64,000 bases of DNA from Lycorma delicatula. Its lineage: Eukaryota; Arthropoda; Insecta; Hemiptera; Fulgoridae. A model generated the notes under the pieces. The model did not search any database and had not been told where the DNA came from. It saw only the letters and a list, made by a program, of their open reading frames with translations. Positions 30,901 through 45,732 of this stretch are shown here, piece by piece. The position numbers were made by a program, and so were the translations under genes. Position 1 is the stretch's first letter. Every line of letters begins with the position of its first letter. The stretch is from positions 53,069,201 to 53,133,200 of the forward strand of contig NC_134463.1 of the NCBI RefSeq assembly GCF_047948215.1, given 5' to 3'.

Positions 30901-33900
30901 GGTCTATCACGTCAGTCGGCATTAAATGATCGATACTTTGATAAACCAGGACGGTCTCGCAGTCTTGACAATCTTTTGTCTCCTGTAAGTGCATGAGTAC
31001 TTTTATTTTTTTTATTGCTAACATATTACATTTGTAAATATAGCTCTCATAAGTCAAATATAACTTATGATTATCTATTATACATGACCAAAACATGTAA
31101 TAACATATCAGCTATGTGCAGTAAATGAAAGCAAGTTTTATTTCAATCTGATATGCATTGTATAAAATAAGAGAAAAGCTCATGTTACCGCTAATAGTTT
31201 ATAAATTTGAAATTTAATACTCATTCTTTGGATTATGTATATTGATAGATTCACTGATCAGCATATCAAAATGCAGGTAAATGTTAAATAAAAACCAGAT
31301 GAAAAATTGATTTATTATCTAAATGTGTGAATCATATTTCCAGATGATCTTTTTGGAGCTTTTCTTCGCATGCTTCTTGAAGTAGTTAGAAATATCCTTT
31401 AGTATCTGATAAAATAGTATATTTGAATAAGCAGCGTTCAGAAAATCTCTTCTGTAAGTATAGTTCTTCATATTTAGAAAGTGTACAAAACTTCCCTTCT
31501 AATTTTTTTTGTAATTTGTTAAAATTAATTTATTTGTTACATTTAATTACTTGTTTTGAAGGTTCTGATTTTGCAGTTACAGTAGGAAATGACAACCCCA
31601 GGACCCAAACTGGTTGTAGCCTTTCTTTTAACTGTACTCAGACTCAATAATATATCCACACAACACATATATGATAAAACATTACACATTTCTTAAGGTA
31701 AACTTTATTTATAGTAACTATAAATAAAGTAATAAAGTAAAATTAATAACTCCGTTTAATATTGTCATAAGCATTAAATTAGTTACAATATTTTCCCTCA
31801 AAATTTAAAGTCAGAAATTTTAATGAAGTTAACTCTCCACTTATTACTCTCATTATTAGATTGATGTCTCAAAAATTTCTAAAAGATTCTAATGAAATAG
31901 CCTGACTGGTGAATTGCAAATAATGAGATTAGAGGAAAAAAAATAGATATTGTTTATTGTTATAGTTGGTTTATAGTTTATCAAAATAAAATAACAAACT
32001 ACAAATAAAAAATATTACTACAATGTATCCTGTAAATTTGATCCTTATTGAATCACTGTATATATTTTATTATCATAAACTCATTTTAATATAATTTCTA
32101 AAGTTATTAGTGCTTTTGAAAAATGTGAGCACTAATAGTGTGGTACGCTGTAAGTTCACATCAAAATACTGTATTAAAATATAAATTTAAAATTATAAAA
32201 TGTATTAATCGGTTAAAATTTATAATTATTTTTATTGCTTTGTAGGTGGCAGCAGCTGGATCAGTTCCATGTAAATTAGATTCTTTGGGATTATCACATA
32301 GTCGTCTTAATGAACGTTATCATTCAATGGAAAGAATACAGGAAGCAGATAATGTTGGAGAGTTAACAAAAGCCGAAGAAGATAATTTAGAATCAGTTAG
32401 CCAGAGAGGAGAAAACAGAAAATATAGTCTTACTGGGTAATAAAATCATTAGTTTTATTAATAATTTACCAACTGTCTTGAAATTTTTAAATAATATTAT
32501 ATTTTTAACATTTCATTTTTTATACTTAAGTATATTTTTATTACATAAATTTCGTTATTTTTTAATTTTAGTGCTTCATCTGATGTATTAGTATCTCACA
32601 GTCAACTTGAATTTGACTTTGCGGAATTAACAACAAGAAGTGAAGATGACAAAGGCAGCTACATAAGAGGCCATCCGAGGTAATTATTCTTTTTTATTTT
32701 TTTAAATGAAATAACAAAAATGTGAAAAACGATTGCAAATATTTTTGTTTTCTAAAATTTTTGGAATTTAAAGATGTTTTTGGAATTTTTATTTAGTTCA
32801 TAAGTTTATAAATGGTAATATTGCTATAAATGCATATTTTTAGTTGACTTAAAGTTCATTTAATAATTAAAGTGTATTTGATATGAACTGTAGTTGATCA
32901 TTTAGAATGTTTACAATGTATTTTATAGTTGCACTTTTGATAAGTCTACCAAAAATTAAAAAAACTCATGGATCTATTTTTTTATTTTTTTGTATTAATG
33001 GTCATAAGAACAATACATTTAGAATATATTTGTAACATTGATAAATTTATTGTACTTCGGAGAATGCTACCAGTAACTGTGTAAATTTATAGGGAATATA
33101 TAAAAATTACTCACATGTTTAGCATTTTACTAATTTTGTCACAACCATTTTAATAGATAAGTAAAAAAAGACATTTTCTTTTAATTGTTATCTACTTTTT
33201 GCTTTGATTTAAATACTATGAGCTGCTGAGTTTGATCAAGATTAATTTGTGATGAAATTTTTACAAAATTTACTGTTTTGTTTAGAAATATATATGTAAA
33301 TCTGTAAAAAAATTTAAATAAAACATTAATTTTATCAAAAGGAAAATGAAAAAATACAGTTAAGATTTTATAAATTTAATAATCAAAGTATAATTTATTC
33401 TCGTATAATTTATTAATAGTAAACAGATTTCTAAATTTAAAAAGAGAGATTCTGTATTATTCCTAAATAAATAATAAATAGATAAAAATTTATAAAATTC
33501 TAAATAATACTTGGCAATGTTTTTTGATAATATCGGAAGATCTGCCATTTTTTCAGCTTTGGGAAGAAAAAGTAGTCGCTGGAGCTAAAGCTGCTATGGT
33601 ATCACTTCAAGGCATAGGTCATGAAGTTTTGCTGCTGCAATCCAAGATGCATGTGCAGGCAAATTATAATGGTGAAATAGCACTCTCTTTTTGGCTGGTA
33701 ATGAATATTAAGCACCATCACTCAGTCTCTTCAATACTGAAGCATAATTCTCCCCAGCGATTGCCCTGCCATTTTTCAGATAGTCTATGACCATCACATC
33801 ATGAGAAACCCAAAACGCCATAGCCATAACTTGCTTCAGATGGAATCATTTTCACTTTCTTTGAGGCATTTTCAACTTCTCCCATCCACTGTTTGGAGTG

Positions 33901-36900
33901 CTGTTGGTCTTTGCTGTGTAATGGCTAATCCATGCTTCACCTATTGCTATAAAATGCCAAAGAAACTCAGTAGAATTACATTTAAATAGGTCTAAACACA
34001 CTTGAGAAGTGTTCAGTTGAATGTGTTTTTGGTTCACAGTTAACCTTTTCAGGATTAAAATCACACTTATGCAACTGCAGTAAACTGTCTACACAGATTG
34101 TGTAAACTCGTTTTAGAACTTTATCATTGGAGTGCTATCATTGTTCTAACGTAACTAATAGAATTCTTTCACCGACATGTGTTGCACATTATTGGCTTTA
34201 AAATGATTTGTTTACACTACTGATAGGTTGCAGCTAACAGTTGGAAATAGAAAGAATAAAATCATGTTGCCAGTATTCTAAAACTAGGTTCTGTAAATTT
34301 TGTTGAACTCTGTTAGTAAATACAGCCAATTCATCGCATTCATGTCTAGTATTTATTTCTTCTCATTAAAGCTCCAATAATGCCCAGAATTATTGAACAT
34401 ATAGTGAATGAAACAAACACATATTATACCCAAACCTCTGAACAAACCGATCTTACTCATTCAAATTTAAAACGATGGAAACCAACCGACATAGATGAAC
34501 TGTATATATTGTTGAGTTTGATCATGCTTATGCCAAGAAATAAGAAAAATTCTATAAAAAAGTACTGGTCAACAGATAGGCTAACAATACATTCCCAATA
34601 TTTTTCGAAACTATGGCTAGAGACAGATATTTGAACATTCTTCATTTTGCCAATAGTAAAGATCAACCACCTGGCTTCTGCCTTTTCAAAATTCAAGAAT
34701 TATTAGATAAATTGAAAAAATATTTCTGAAATGTGTTTTATCATTTTCAGAATACAGTAATTAATGAGTCCTTAGTTTTGTTCAAAGAAAGGCTTAATTT
34801 TATATATGTTTATAATAAAAATTTTGTTTTAAAATTTGTTAAAAAAAATAGTTTTAAATTTTAAGTTGATTAAAATAATATTCATTCCTAGTAATTGTGA
34901 AGTTATAAGTCATAAAGAGAATGACTACATAAAAATGAGTAACTTTAATAAAATAACCTAGTCTGAGCATGAACTAGGATTTACAGTATGCGTTAGTCCC
35001 AAAAAGGTTAATAAACACAATATTCGTCTACTGAAAGCTTTTTCATACCCAAAATATCACATATGTAGTGGAGGTGGTCTATTGAAATATTTGTGATGTT
35101 CAGAAGATTACTTTCTATTTTGAGTACTGTTTATTTTTCTAAGCTTCATTTTTTTATTATATTTATGTTGACGTTTTTCAAAACAAATCCATTATCAAAA
35201 CTTATTTTACTCCTTAACTTATTGCACTTAACTTAGATGGTATACTTTCCAGCACCTATCTAAATATTCTTACTTGACAAATATTATAATAATCTTATTA
35301 AACTTGCACCATCTCTATGTCAGGCTGAGAACTTTCTAAATAACCCTGATATATCAGATATGTTCACATAACAAGTTTTTAATCTGTTACTTGGTGTCAG
35401 GGATAGAAACTGAATGTTCATTCAGTAAATTCTGTGATTAAAAGATTAGAAAATAGTTTAACTTTAGGTAGAAATGAATGATTTAGGATTATTTGGTAAA
35501 TTATTTTATTTATTAATTTTTATCCTTTCACAGGTTTATTAAGTCACAGTATGCTGGAAAAAGAGCAGCTCCTGGTAGCCATTCCAGTCGAGGACATATT
35601 GAAGCAAGAAATTCGGATAAATCTGAATCTGGAGTTAAAAGTTCAGCATTATCTGACACTAGTGAAGCTCCATCTTTAGGTAAAATTTATTTTTGTAGTG
35701 TTTAAGTGCTTTACTATAGAAAACCAACAAACAGTAAAAAATTATATATTTTTTTAGTTCATATATGTACATTAAATGATATTTATATCACATAAATGTA
35801 TTTTTTAATATCAAAATCACACAAAATCTTGATGCATTAAATTGCTTATCATCTGTTTCTTCTTTTCCTTACATGATTTTTATTATTTAGAATTTTGTTC
35901 ATTATTGTTATCATAACAAAAATTTAGTAACAATAAAGTGCATTCATAGTAGTGCTTTATTTCCAACACCAAATGGTACTGAAACCATTTTCAAAGTGTC
36001 CAAATTTGGCAAAATGTTTTCAACAGGAAAGATGACGTTTGAATCATTATAATACAATTAATGAGACAAGTGTTTACCAATAAAAATCTGAAACAAAGCG
36101 ATCATGTTTACAATAGAAGACTATCGATTTTTCAGTCAAAAAAGTTTAATTGATGAAAATAACAGTTTTTTAGCAGTTTAATAACAGTTTTGTTAATGAA
36201 GAAACTATTCAAAATGAATTTATATTAATTGGAAATACAATCTACCAGGATTACTCTTTAGTAATAAAAAAATAGATGAAAATGAACAGCTCATACAGAG
36301 TTGTCTCTAAGGAATTCTTTTTCTGATATAAACATAAATCTGCCAGAACATTTTTTACCTATTCAGTAGATTTGGGTGCCAGTTATATCTCTGTTCTTAA
36401 AGCTGAAGAAATTATCTTAAAGGAACATTAATTTTAGTTTATCAAAAGCATTACAATAGCTGCTATGAAGACCATTCCACATAATTATTTCTGAAATCTT
36501 TTGAGGAGTCGGGTAGATGCTGGTATCAATGCATAGCTATCCAAGGAGATTAATTTGAAGGGGATAACAGTTATACTCAGATTTGAGAAAATACTTACTA
36601 AATTTATTATGATATTTTATTAACCTTATTGTCAGATTTTATAAATCAGTCAAAATGTCTGTACTGTGTTTTTTAAATACTGTTTTCTGAATTGATTTTC
36701 ATTTTGGTTCAAACAAAGAATTGGACTTAGTTAAGTATTAATACCAATAAATATTGAATGCATTTAATTTTGTTATTTTTTTTTTACATACTTTTGAAAA
36801 TATTTCAGTTATCATAAGTTAGACTGAATTTTCAAAAGCACTAAATTCTATAACTTTATTTTAAATAACTCTTTTAAAATTAAAAGAATAGAAATATTTT

Positions 36901-38558
36901 AACTTGAAATTTTCTAAAAGTTAATAAAAAATAAATCCTTATTGGGAAAAAACAATAGCATTACATTTTTCAGTTATTTTCTGTACAAGTGAAATTTAAA
37001 TTTTATTACATATTAGTTTTACTATTTGGTGATAATAGTTTAAAATTAAACATCAATATTTCCCTGTTTTCACTTCTATTTTAAGATTGAGTTGCAAATT
37101 CACAGCAGGATAAGATTTTGCTTTAATTACTATTAATATGATTTCTCCAATAAATCTATTCGGTGCAACTTAAAATGTTTTCATAATTAATTTTATAATT
37201 TTAATATCTTGTTTTTCTCTTTATTTAGCATCCCATGTGCGTCGTGTACGAGTACCATCACAAGCTTCAGATGTTGATCAATTTCTAGATGATTTGTTCA
37301 GTCCAGTTCTGGATCAATTATCTGATGCCAGATCACTTGCAGCATCTATTAAAGGAGGATCTAAACAGTAAGTCTATCTTAGTCTTATTACTGCAAACCA
37401 CCGGGTTGGTCTAGTGGTTAACGCGTCTTCCAAAATCAGCTGATTTGGAAGTCGAGAGTTCCAGCGTTCAAGTCCAAGTAAATGGTTAGTAGTCAATTTG
37501 CCAGTTATTTTTACACGGATTTGAATAGTAGATCGTGGATACCGGTGTTCTTTGGTGGTTAGGTTTCAATTAACCACACATCTCAGGAATGGTTGAACTG
37601 AGAATGTACAAGACTACACTTCATTTACACTCATACATATCATCCTCATTCATCCTCTGAAGAATTTTCTAAACGGTAGTTACCGGAGGCTAAACAGGAA
37701 AAAGAAAGAAAAGTCTTATTACTGCAAAGAAGAAAACAGCCTAATTTTCTCCATGTGGTGTTGAAAAATAATGTTATTTTTAATTTTATTTCTCTTCAAA
37801 CTTTGTTTGTTTAAAATTAAAGCTAATTAAACTATTCTTCGCTATATGATGTCATACTTGATAACAAACTAAAAACTAATATATCAACTGGTGTCAAATA
37901 GAAAATATTTTAAAATGTTATTCTTAAATTTCATTTATTTGCAATTAATCCAAAACTGTATCAATAGTAAACAAATTATTAACATTGCTTGTGGAAAATT
38001 CAAAATAGGAAGCAAGGAATTACTAACATGGTATTTCTTGAAAATATTCCTTTTTCATCACAGTTCATTGTAATTTTTCCTAAAAATCATCACAAGATTA
38101 CACAGACAATTAAAAAGTAATTTTAATGAAAACATCAAAAACATAACTTCTTTAAATTTGTACATCATAAGTTGATTATAATATCACCTTCCATCTGTCA
38201 ATACTTATTTATTCATTCTGGCAAATGCAGGCTCATTCTAATAATAGCTACATTCCCCATGTTCTTTTGTTAAGATACACAATTAAAAATATCCAAGAAA
38301 ACTGGATCAGAATGTACATTCAGAAGCTTCCAAATAAAAGTTGATTCTAACACTGCTGTGAAAGCTGGCTGACATTTACCACAGATTATTAAATTACAAA
38401 TAATATTATTTATTAAAAATTTAACTGTTATATAGTTATTGTTTCCAGACGAATTACATATATCACTAAATTGACTTTTCTTATGCTTTGTATTACCATT
38501 GTTTTGTAATACCAGAGCACACCAGTACTGTCTCCTTGTCTAGATTTCCGCATTTACC

Positions 38559-38606
<48 letters not shown>

Positions 38607-41600
38607 TATGTATGTATGTATATGTATAGAGTGCATCACAAAGTTCTCCCAGACTTTCATAACCTATTCTACTCGTGAAAATAATGGAAATAATTTATAT
38701 AAATATTTCTCCTAAAGATAGTGAAAGATTTCACTTGAATTTCAGCTACCCTGGTGAAATGAGGTCATACTGAAATTTTTACAAAAATTTCTTATGATTT
38801 TTGACCTAAAAAGTTGAATAAATTATGTCCCAAAACCATATTTGCAGTAGTTTTTGAGATATTAGGGAAAACCAATAAATTGGGGTAAAAAACCTTGTTT
38901 TTATGTTTGACATACAATAACTTTATTAAATGGGTAATAACCATATAAAACTTTTAAACAAAATTTGTAGAGAATTTAATTCTGAACAAAATGGGTAAGA
39001 TAAGTTGAATAAAACAAAGAAAAGTTAGAAAAATTCAAATTTTATTAAGAAACTTTAGAAACAGTACACCAGACCAAAGTGCATTATGCTGTATGTATCA
39101 ATTTATATTAAATGTTCAAAAATGAGCCTGCAGTTTTCAACACGCTTCTGTACTGATTTTGTTCCTCTTTTTAGTTCTTCAAGGCTGTCCTTAAGTTCCT
39201 CAACCACATCTAAAATGCGGACAATTAATTCCTTACAAGAATGTATTTTCGTTCTGTATACAATATTTTTCATCCATTCCCAGACACAAAAATCTAAAGG
39301 TCAGGCAATCTTGGTGGCCAGGAATGTGGACTCCATGACCGTTCCATTTCCAATAGAACATAAATACCCAACCAATGCTGAGGTGGAATTTGGACCTCAG
39401 CATTATTCAACTTCACTAATCCACAGAAACTGTTTTATTTAAAATTGCTCTAATCAATGGCATTTCATCCTTTTCTTTTCAAGATCCTAATCCTGAGATA
39501 GTCCATGTACTGCAAAATCATCAGGATGCAGTTCACTATTCTACTCCGTAATTGGTATGATTTTCTAAATTTATTTAATTATTTTTTTTGTTTCTCACCA
39601 TCTTTACAAAATTTGTTTTTCAGAACTCTCTTATTTGTTTAACCTAAATATTTTCTTTCCAGGCTAGCAGAATATGAACATGATATCTTCCAGTCACTAT
39701 TTGATGATGATGATCTATGCCTTGAAGCATCAGAACTGGCTGATACCATCAAAGGTGGAGGACAGGGTGTTGGTGGAGTTGGTGCACAAGAGGTAACCTT
39801 CAATTATTTTGAATATTAACAAATTTTTTTAATTTATTTCTTTTAAATAATGTGGTTTTAATTCTCTGGTTACTTACATATTTGTATGCATGTAAATATG
39901 TATAATTATTCTTTGATATTTGGGATTCAGTTTTTTTTTTTTAATTTACTGTTATTAATCAGGTTGAATCATTCAAAGGTTACAAATAGCTCTGAGGCTA
40001 TAATTTTTTTTATTGCCCTGCATTTGTGTAAAAAGAGATAGGCAGCTATATTAATAACCCATCAGAAAGAAATGCTTCATTTGATTTTGGTTTTTTATTT
40101 TTTTTTTTATAGAAATAAAAAATGTCATTATCATAAGCATTGAAAATATTCTAAATGAAAGGTTATAAAATATAAAACAACTGCTACAAGAGGTAGTTGA
40201 ATTTTAATGCACACTTGAATGTAACAGAACAAAATATTGCACAAGGAGTAACAGATGCTGCCTTGTGAAGTTAAATTTTAACTTATTCCACACCCTGCAT
40301 GTTCATCAGATTTGGCATCCTATAATTTTCACCTCTTTCTGAAATTAAAGGAGATATTAAGGATATTCATTTCACCATGGATGATGAACTAAAGGATGCA
40401 GTGAGGTATGGATCAAGGAAAGACCACCAGCATTCTTCACTGATAAAATGAGAAAACTGGTTCACCATTTTGATAAATGTATAGCTGTAAATGGTGATTA
40501 AGTGGGAAAATAAGTGTAATTTTTTATAGAAAATAAAACATACTTTTATGTCATAATTTGTTTCATTTGACAATATCTTTTCATTTACGAGTTATAAGCA
40601 ACTTTTTGCATTACAATTCAGTCATCCCTCTATGTTTACTGATACAAAAATAAATTTCAAAATAATTAAAAGGTGTTCATCATCAATTATCTGAAAAATT
40701 AAAAACCCTAAAATTAATTACAAAAATAATTAATTTTTTATTTATTAATACAAAACATTTTGTGATATACATAATTAATACAATATACATGCATATTATG
40801 AAAACATTATCATGAACTGAAATAACAAATAAATATCACTTTTGGTTGTGTAAAACCATAATAAGTAAATGAGTCAAGAAATAATGTTATGTATGGTAAC
40901 TACACAAATATATTTCATTAAAACAGAGTTGTCTGAATGAAAAAACTAAAAATTTTCCAGCATTGAAAATGCTTCGTTTTGAGATCTTGTTATCTAAGGT
41001 TTAATCATTATAATGAACCATACCATCCTAAATAAAGAATTGCTTAGTTTCTAAGGGTTAGCCAATAAAAATAGTGGTTGTAAGAAGGCTTACTTATTAA
41101 GAAGCAAACAGAACTCATTAATATCCTGGCGTAAATCCAGGAGTTTCTCAAAATATTATTGCTTTCATGAGGCTTTACAAGTGTGCTGCTGACACTTTAA
41201 CTCAAAATTGAGAAAACTTTATAATCTAACAATCTAGAAATAAAAATATAGAGAAAAAATCACTGAACAACATTGTTTGTGGGAGTATGCAAAAGAAGCT
41301 AACATGTATCAAGACAGAGTGACAAATAGTTGATTTACACAGCAATGCAGTACTCCATAAAAATTAAATCTTTACACTATTCTAGATAAACCAATACTAA
41401 ATAAACATTAATTAATGTTTATTCAGAACCTACTATAGAACATTCAAAATCAGATAATTTTTAAAAAGGTGAATACATTTTTTATTTATATATTATTTTT
41501 TTTTATTATGATTTATTCTTATTAATTTTCTTCTTTTTTAACAGCCAGCTACAGCAAATCAACCAACACCTATGTTTAGTCTAGCACCAATGGTTGGTTC

Positions 41601-44600
41601 TCCTCCACCCGTAATGCCACCACTTATGCCTCCAACACCATTACTTATGCCTCTTTATAATACTTCAGGTAATTTTATAAATCTTTATTCCAATTTTTAT
41701 TTAAATCTCTTTTATTTATATGTTTGCCATTTATTTCTGTCATGATTTCTGCTTTAAATGTTTTCTTTTTTGTGTTCATTTGGCTAAATATTCATTCTAG
41801 AAGTAGATTTTTGTGTGCTCTGAATGGATGCAATCTTGAAACCATTTTTTGGACAACCTGCAAAATCCGAGATCGCATCCATGTAAAACATCAAATGACT
41901 TGTTACATAATTATTGTTGCATAATTATCTTTTCTTTAGAAATGTCTGTGCTATTTCCTTTACTAAAATTCATTTAAAATATAACACAAAGTAACAATAG
42001 TTCCATTAATACCAATAGTCAGTTTTTCGTTGTGGCCAGTTTTTTCCCTTTTAGTTTGATTTACATCTTTTTTTTTTTGTTTGCATGTACACCAACTGTT
42101 CTCTTTTCTGGACTCAGACAGTAATATCTTACTAATAATATTCTTGTATCAGTTCACTAAAAGATACAAGGATATATGACACAAATGAACATTTACTAAC
42201 TATACCTGATGTTACTTAACTTCTGCGTTCATTTGAGAAAATTATATGGCCAAATCTATTTACTTTTTTACTTTTCTTTAGTTCAAAAAGAAGTATTCTT
42301 TTTTAAACGTAACATACTGTTGTAAATAGTATTATATTTATTTTTATCAGAGTAGTATTTTTCAAATAATAATTTACACATTTTTAATGTTATGTTGTTC
42401 TTGTGTATCATACAAAAATTATTTCTCTAAACATAGGTCTACTCTATTTTTTTTCTGACAACCTTCCTCTATATATTTGAAACTTCTAGTGATTACAGTA
42501 CTGAATCTTTTAATGGGTTCATTTTTATCAGTGTGTTTGTAAATTTGTTCTATATTTCGATAAGGTTCTGTAGAAATCATATGAACATATATTTTAATTA
42601 TTTAAGAAGAAAAAAATATTATATCATAATTATATACTATACTCACAATAAATTTCTTTTTCTGTTGTTAACTATTGTTCAAGTAAAAAAACTTGTTTAG
42701 AAGCCACATACAATTACTTTTTGCTTATTTTTATATTTTATTTTATCAACATTAATTAAAAACAGATATTATTGTTAATCTTAAAAGTTTACTATTCACA
42801 ATGATATTTTTTAACCGTTCCATTCGTAAACAGCCATGAGGCCAAAGTATTTAAATTAAATAAGCTTTCACTTTTCTTAGTAATTAAATGCTACCTACCG
42901 TTGAAGTCTAATTAACAACACTTCTTAGCATGGTAATCCTTGGACATGATTAGCTACGGGTACATTCACTACATAAACAAGGGATACAGGCTCTTTGTAG
43001 GTCCCAAATTATGAAAGCTGTATTAGTTGTCTGGAGACTTCTTCAATAACATGAAATCAATCAATAAAATTTTTAATTTTATGATGTTGAAACATCATTT
43101 ATTGTCTTGTCATTTCTTTTGAATTTATTTATAAAATGATGACTAAGCATACACTTAATTTTATGGAAATAATTTCTATTTATAGTTTTTATTGAATTTT
43201 TTTATTTATTATCTAATTTTATCTATAACGATGTTCATGACATATAACTATTACTGATATTGTAGCATGTGTGTGGTACGAAGGGTTGTTGTTGTGAATT
43301 AGAAGAATTATGTTGGGTAGGTTAGTTACATATTCTATAACAACTATTGTATACCTTTTAATAGCATGTAACTAAATGGTGACCTAGTTTGTTTTAATTG
43401 TATCTTAATTTGATTTCCATATTTTAAGACTTTTTTTTTTTTTAGTAACAACAGATTTAATTATTGTCATTATTTCCTTTGCTTTTTATGAATTAACATA
43501 ATTTAAATTTTATAACAAACTAAAAACATTAATTAAATACTTGTTTTTATTTATGATTCATGAGTACCTACATCTAATATTTCTAATATCCTGTAACCAT
43601 CTTTATATCTTTCAGAATAATAACTAATCACTTACATCCTTCAGTTTCATAACTTTTGTAAATAAAGACTAACAAAGGAGTAAAAAGAAATGGAATTTGT
43701 TTTAAGGTTAGGTCAGTTAAGATTTAAGTCTCTTGTGCAGGTACGGGAGCATCCAGCTTCCCTGGAGGTTTCTCATTAGATCCAAATGCTTCTATGGCTT
43801 CCATGACACCTGGCTATATGCCTGTACCAATCTACAACATGCAAGGTAAAATGAAACATATGTTTCAGTTGCTTCATGATGTAAATATGTATATAAAATT
43901 TCATAGTCCCATTTAGTATGCAGTATTTTTTACAGATTTGTCAACACTTCATTACAATCATACACCGTAAGTTTATTTTTTATCCGTATTTTAAAATTAA
44001 TATTTTCAGGTTATTCTTGTTAAAAAATATAATGTAATTAAATAAACTATTCATTGAAATGATTATTTAAATAAATGGAGGTTTATTTACAGTTAGGTTA
44101 GATTAGGTTTATGTCAATTAATACTAATTAAATGTGATCAAAATGCTTTTTCTAATTCACAACTACATGTTTCGTCAATTTTTTTTTTTTAATTTCTTAA
44201 TGTTTTTTTGATGAGCTGAAGATAATTTTCTTATGTTCTTTCTTTGCTTTACATAGTTATTGATAATTTGTTGTGGTGATTATTTTTCTGTTACTTTAAA
44301 TTATTTATTGCAGTTAATCTGTTGTGAAATTTTCAGTAATTCTTGTGTTTACTGTCATTATTTATTATTTTCTGTTTCTCTTCTATCTTTTACTCTTTAG
44401 CTCTCTAAAATTATGTTTTACTATTTAAAATGATAAACTTTTGAAATGTCATAATAACAAATATTTATAAATACAAAGTTTTTTATAACATAATTAAAAA
44501 AATGTTTGTCACCCTTTCCTGAATGGAAAAATGGTTGCATAAGATTTGGTTCGTTTATAATTTCAAAAGTTTATTATTTTAAATAATTTTCATCACTGTT

Positions 44601-45682
44601 ATGAGAAAAGACAACACATTATTTTAAACTTCATAATTACAAAATGTTACACGTACTCTCTAACATTGTTTTTAAGTACTTCAGTGGTTGAAATAATTTA
44701 TAAGTTCTATTTAAATGACTTTTCATGATAATTTTAATATCTTCAGTACTAGAATAGATTTTTTTTCAGCAAAAGATTCAATCAAATTTTTAAGGACAAG
44801 AAAGATAAATATGAAACACACGTGCATTTTGCAAATACCAATCATTACAACTATGCAATAATAATAATAATAATAATATTAACAAAATTCTAACTTTTAG
44901 AATGAAAAATATAAGTATTTTTAATTTATGATATAGTTTTATTTTAGTGTGTTAAACATTTATATTTTTCTTTTTAATGTAAACGTTCTTGTATAATAAA
45001 TTTTTTTGGAAATAAATATTTTTAAATCATGTAAAAATATTTTTAAGTGGAATAATGTTTAAGTTGGTTTAAATGCATTCCAATTTTAAATATTTGTCTA
45101 CTTAATTGTAATAATTTTTAATGAAAATTTAAAAATAATTGTGTAATTTTATTAATGTAAGATCTGCAATTATTGTATGTGAATGTGTGAAAAGGCATTT
45201 TATTCTTATTTTCTTTTTTAAGTTTAAAAATGAGTTAATAGAAACAGATTATTGATAATCTATGCATGTACATTTTTAAGTGTTATATTAAGATAAAATT
45301 AGTGCATCAACTTTGCTTACCAAGGTAGAGTGAGCTACTTCAAGATTCATTACACTCTCAAATGAAAGACAAGAAAATACATTCAAAGATATATAATCTC
45401 CATAACCCTTTGAACAGGTGTTGATATTGCACAGATGTTTTTCACCCTCAAAAAAAAAAATTTTTTTTAATTAACCCTTTGAAACGTATTCATTTAGCGA
45501 ATTCTGTAAAGTTAGACATTTATGACAGTTATTTAAAGCTGTTTATTAGCTGTACTCTCATCATCATATTTAACTTTTATTTTATTAAGAAATATGGGTA
45601 ATCAAAAATTTTTTCAATCTAACCTCATAACATTAAATACTGTTTCTGTTGGAGTTAGTCCTTGGGAGTTAGCATTTCTTAA

Positions 45683-45732
<50 letters not shown>

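Larger units (their letters stand above)
32680..35533. other. Intron t (2.9 kb)
   Basis: Contains the nested mariner/piggyBac complex (33525-35160). 32680-33520 and 35165-35530 are plain AT-rich DNA. Acceptor CACAG at 35529-35533. Confidence 0.6.
37368..39662. other. Intron v (2.3 kb)
   Basis: Holds the young SINE, the TA repeat and the transposase relic. 37730-38480 is AT-rich with no recognised content. Confidence 0.6.

Noticed and set aside
37398..37480. Functional tRNA gene at the SINE head
   Set aside because: A and B boxes are present but the stems do not close into a cloverleaf by eye and the sequence runs into a SINE body with a target duplication.
38488..38715. 75-codon + strand frame over the TA repeat
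   Set aside because: Mostly Tyr-Ile repeats from the microsatellite; no coding support.
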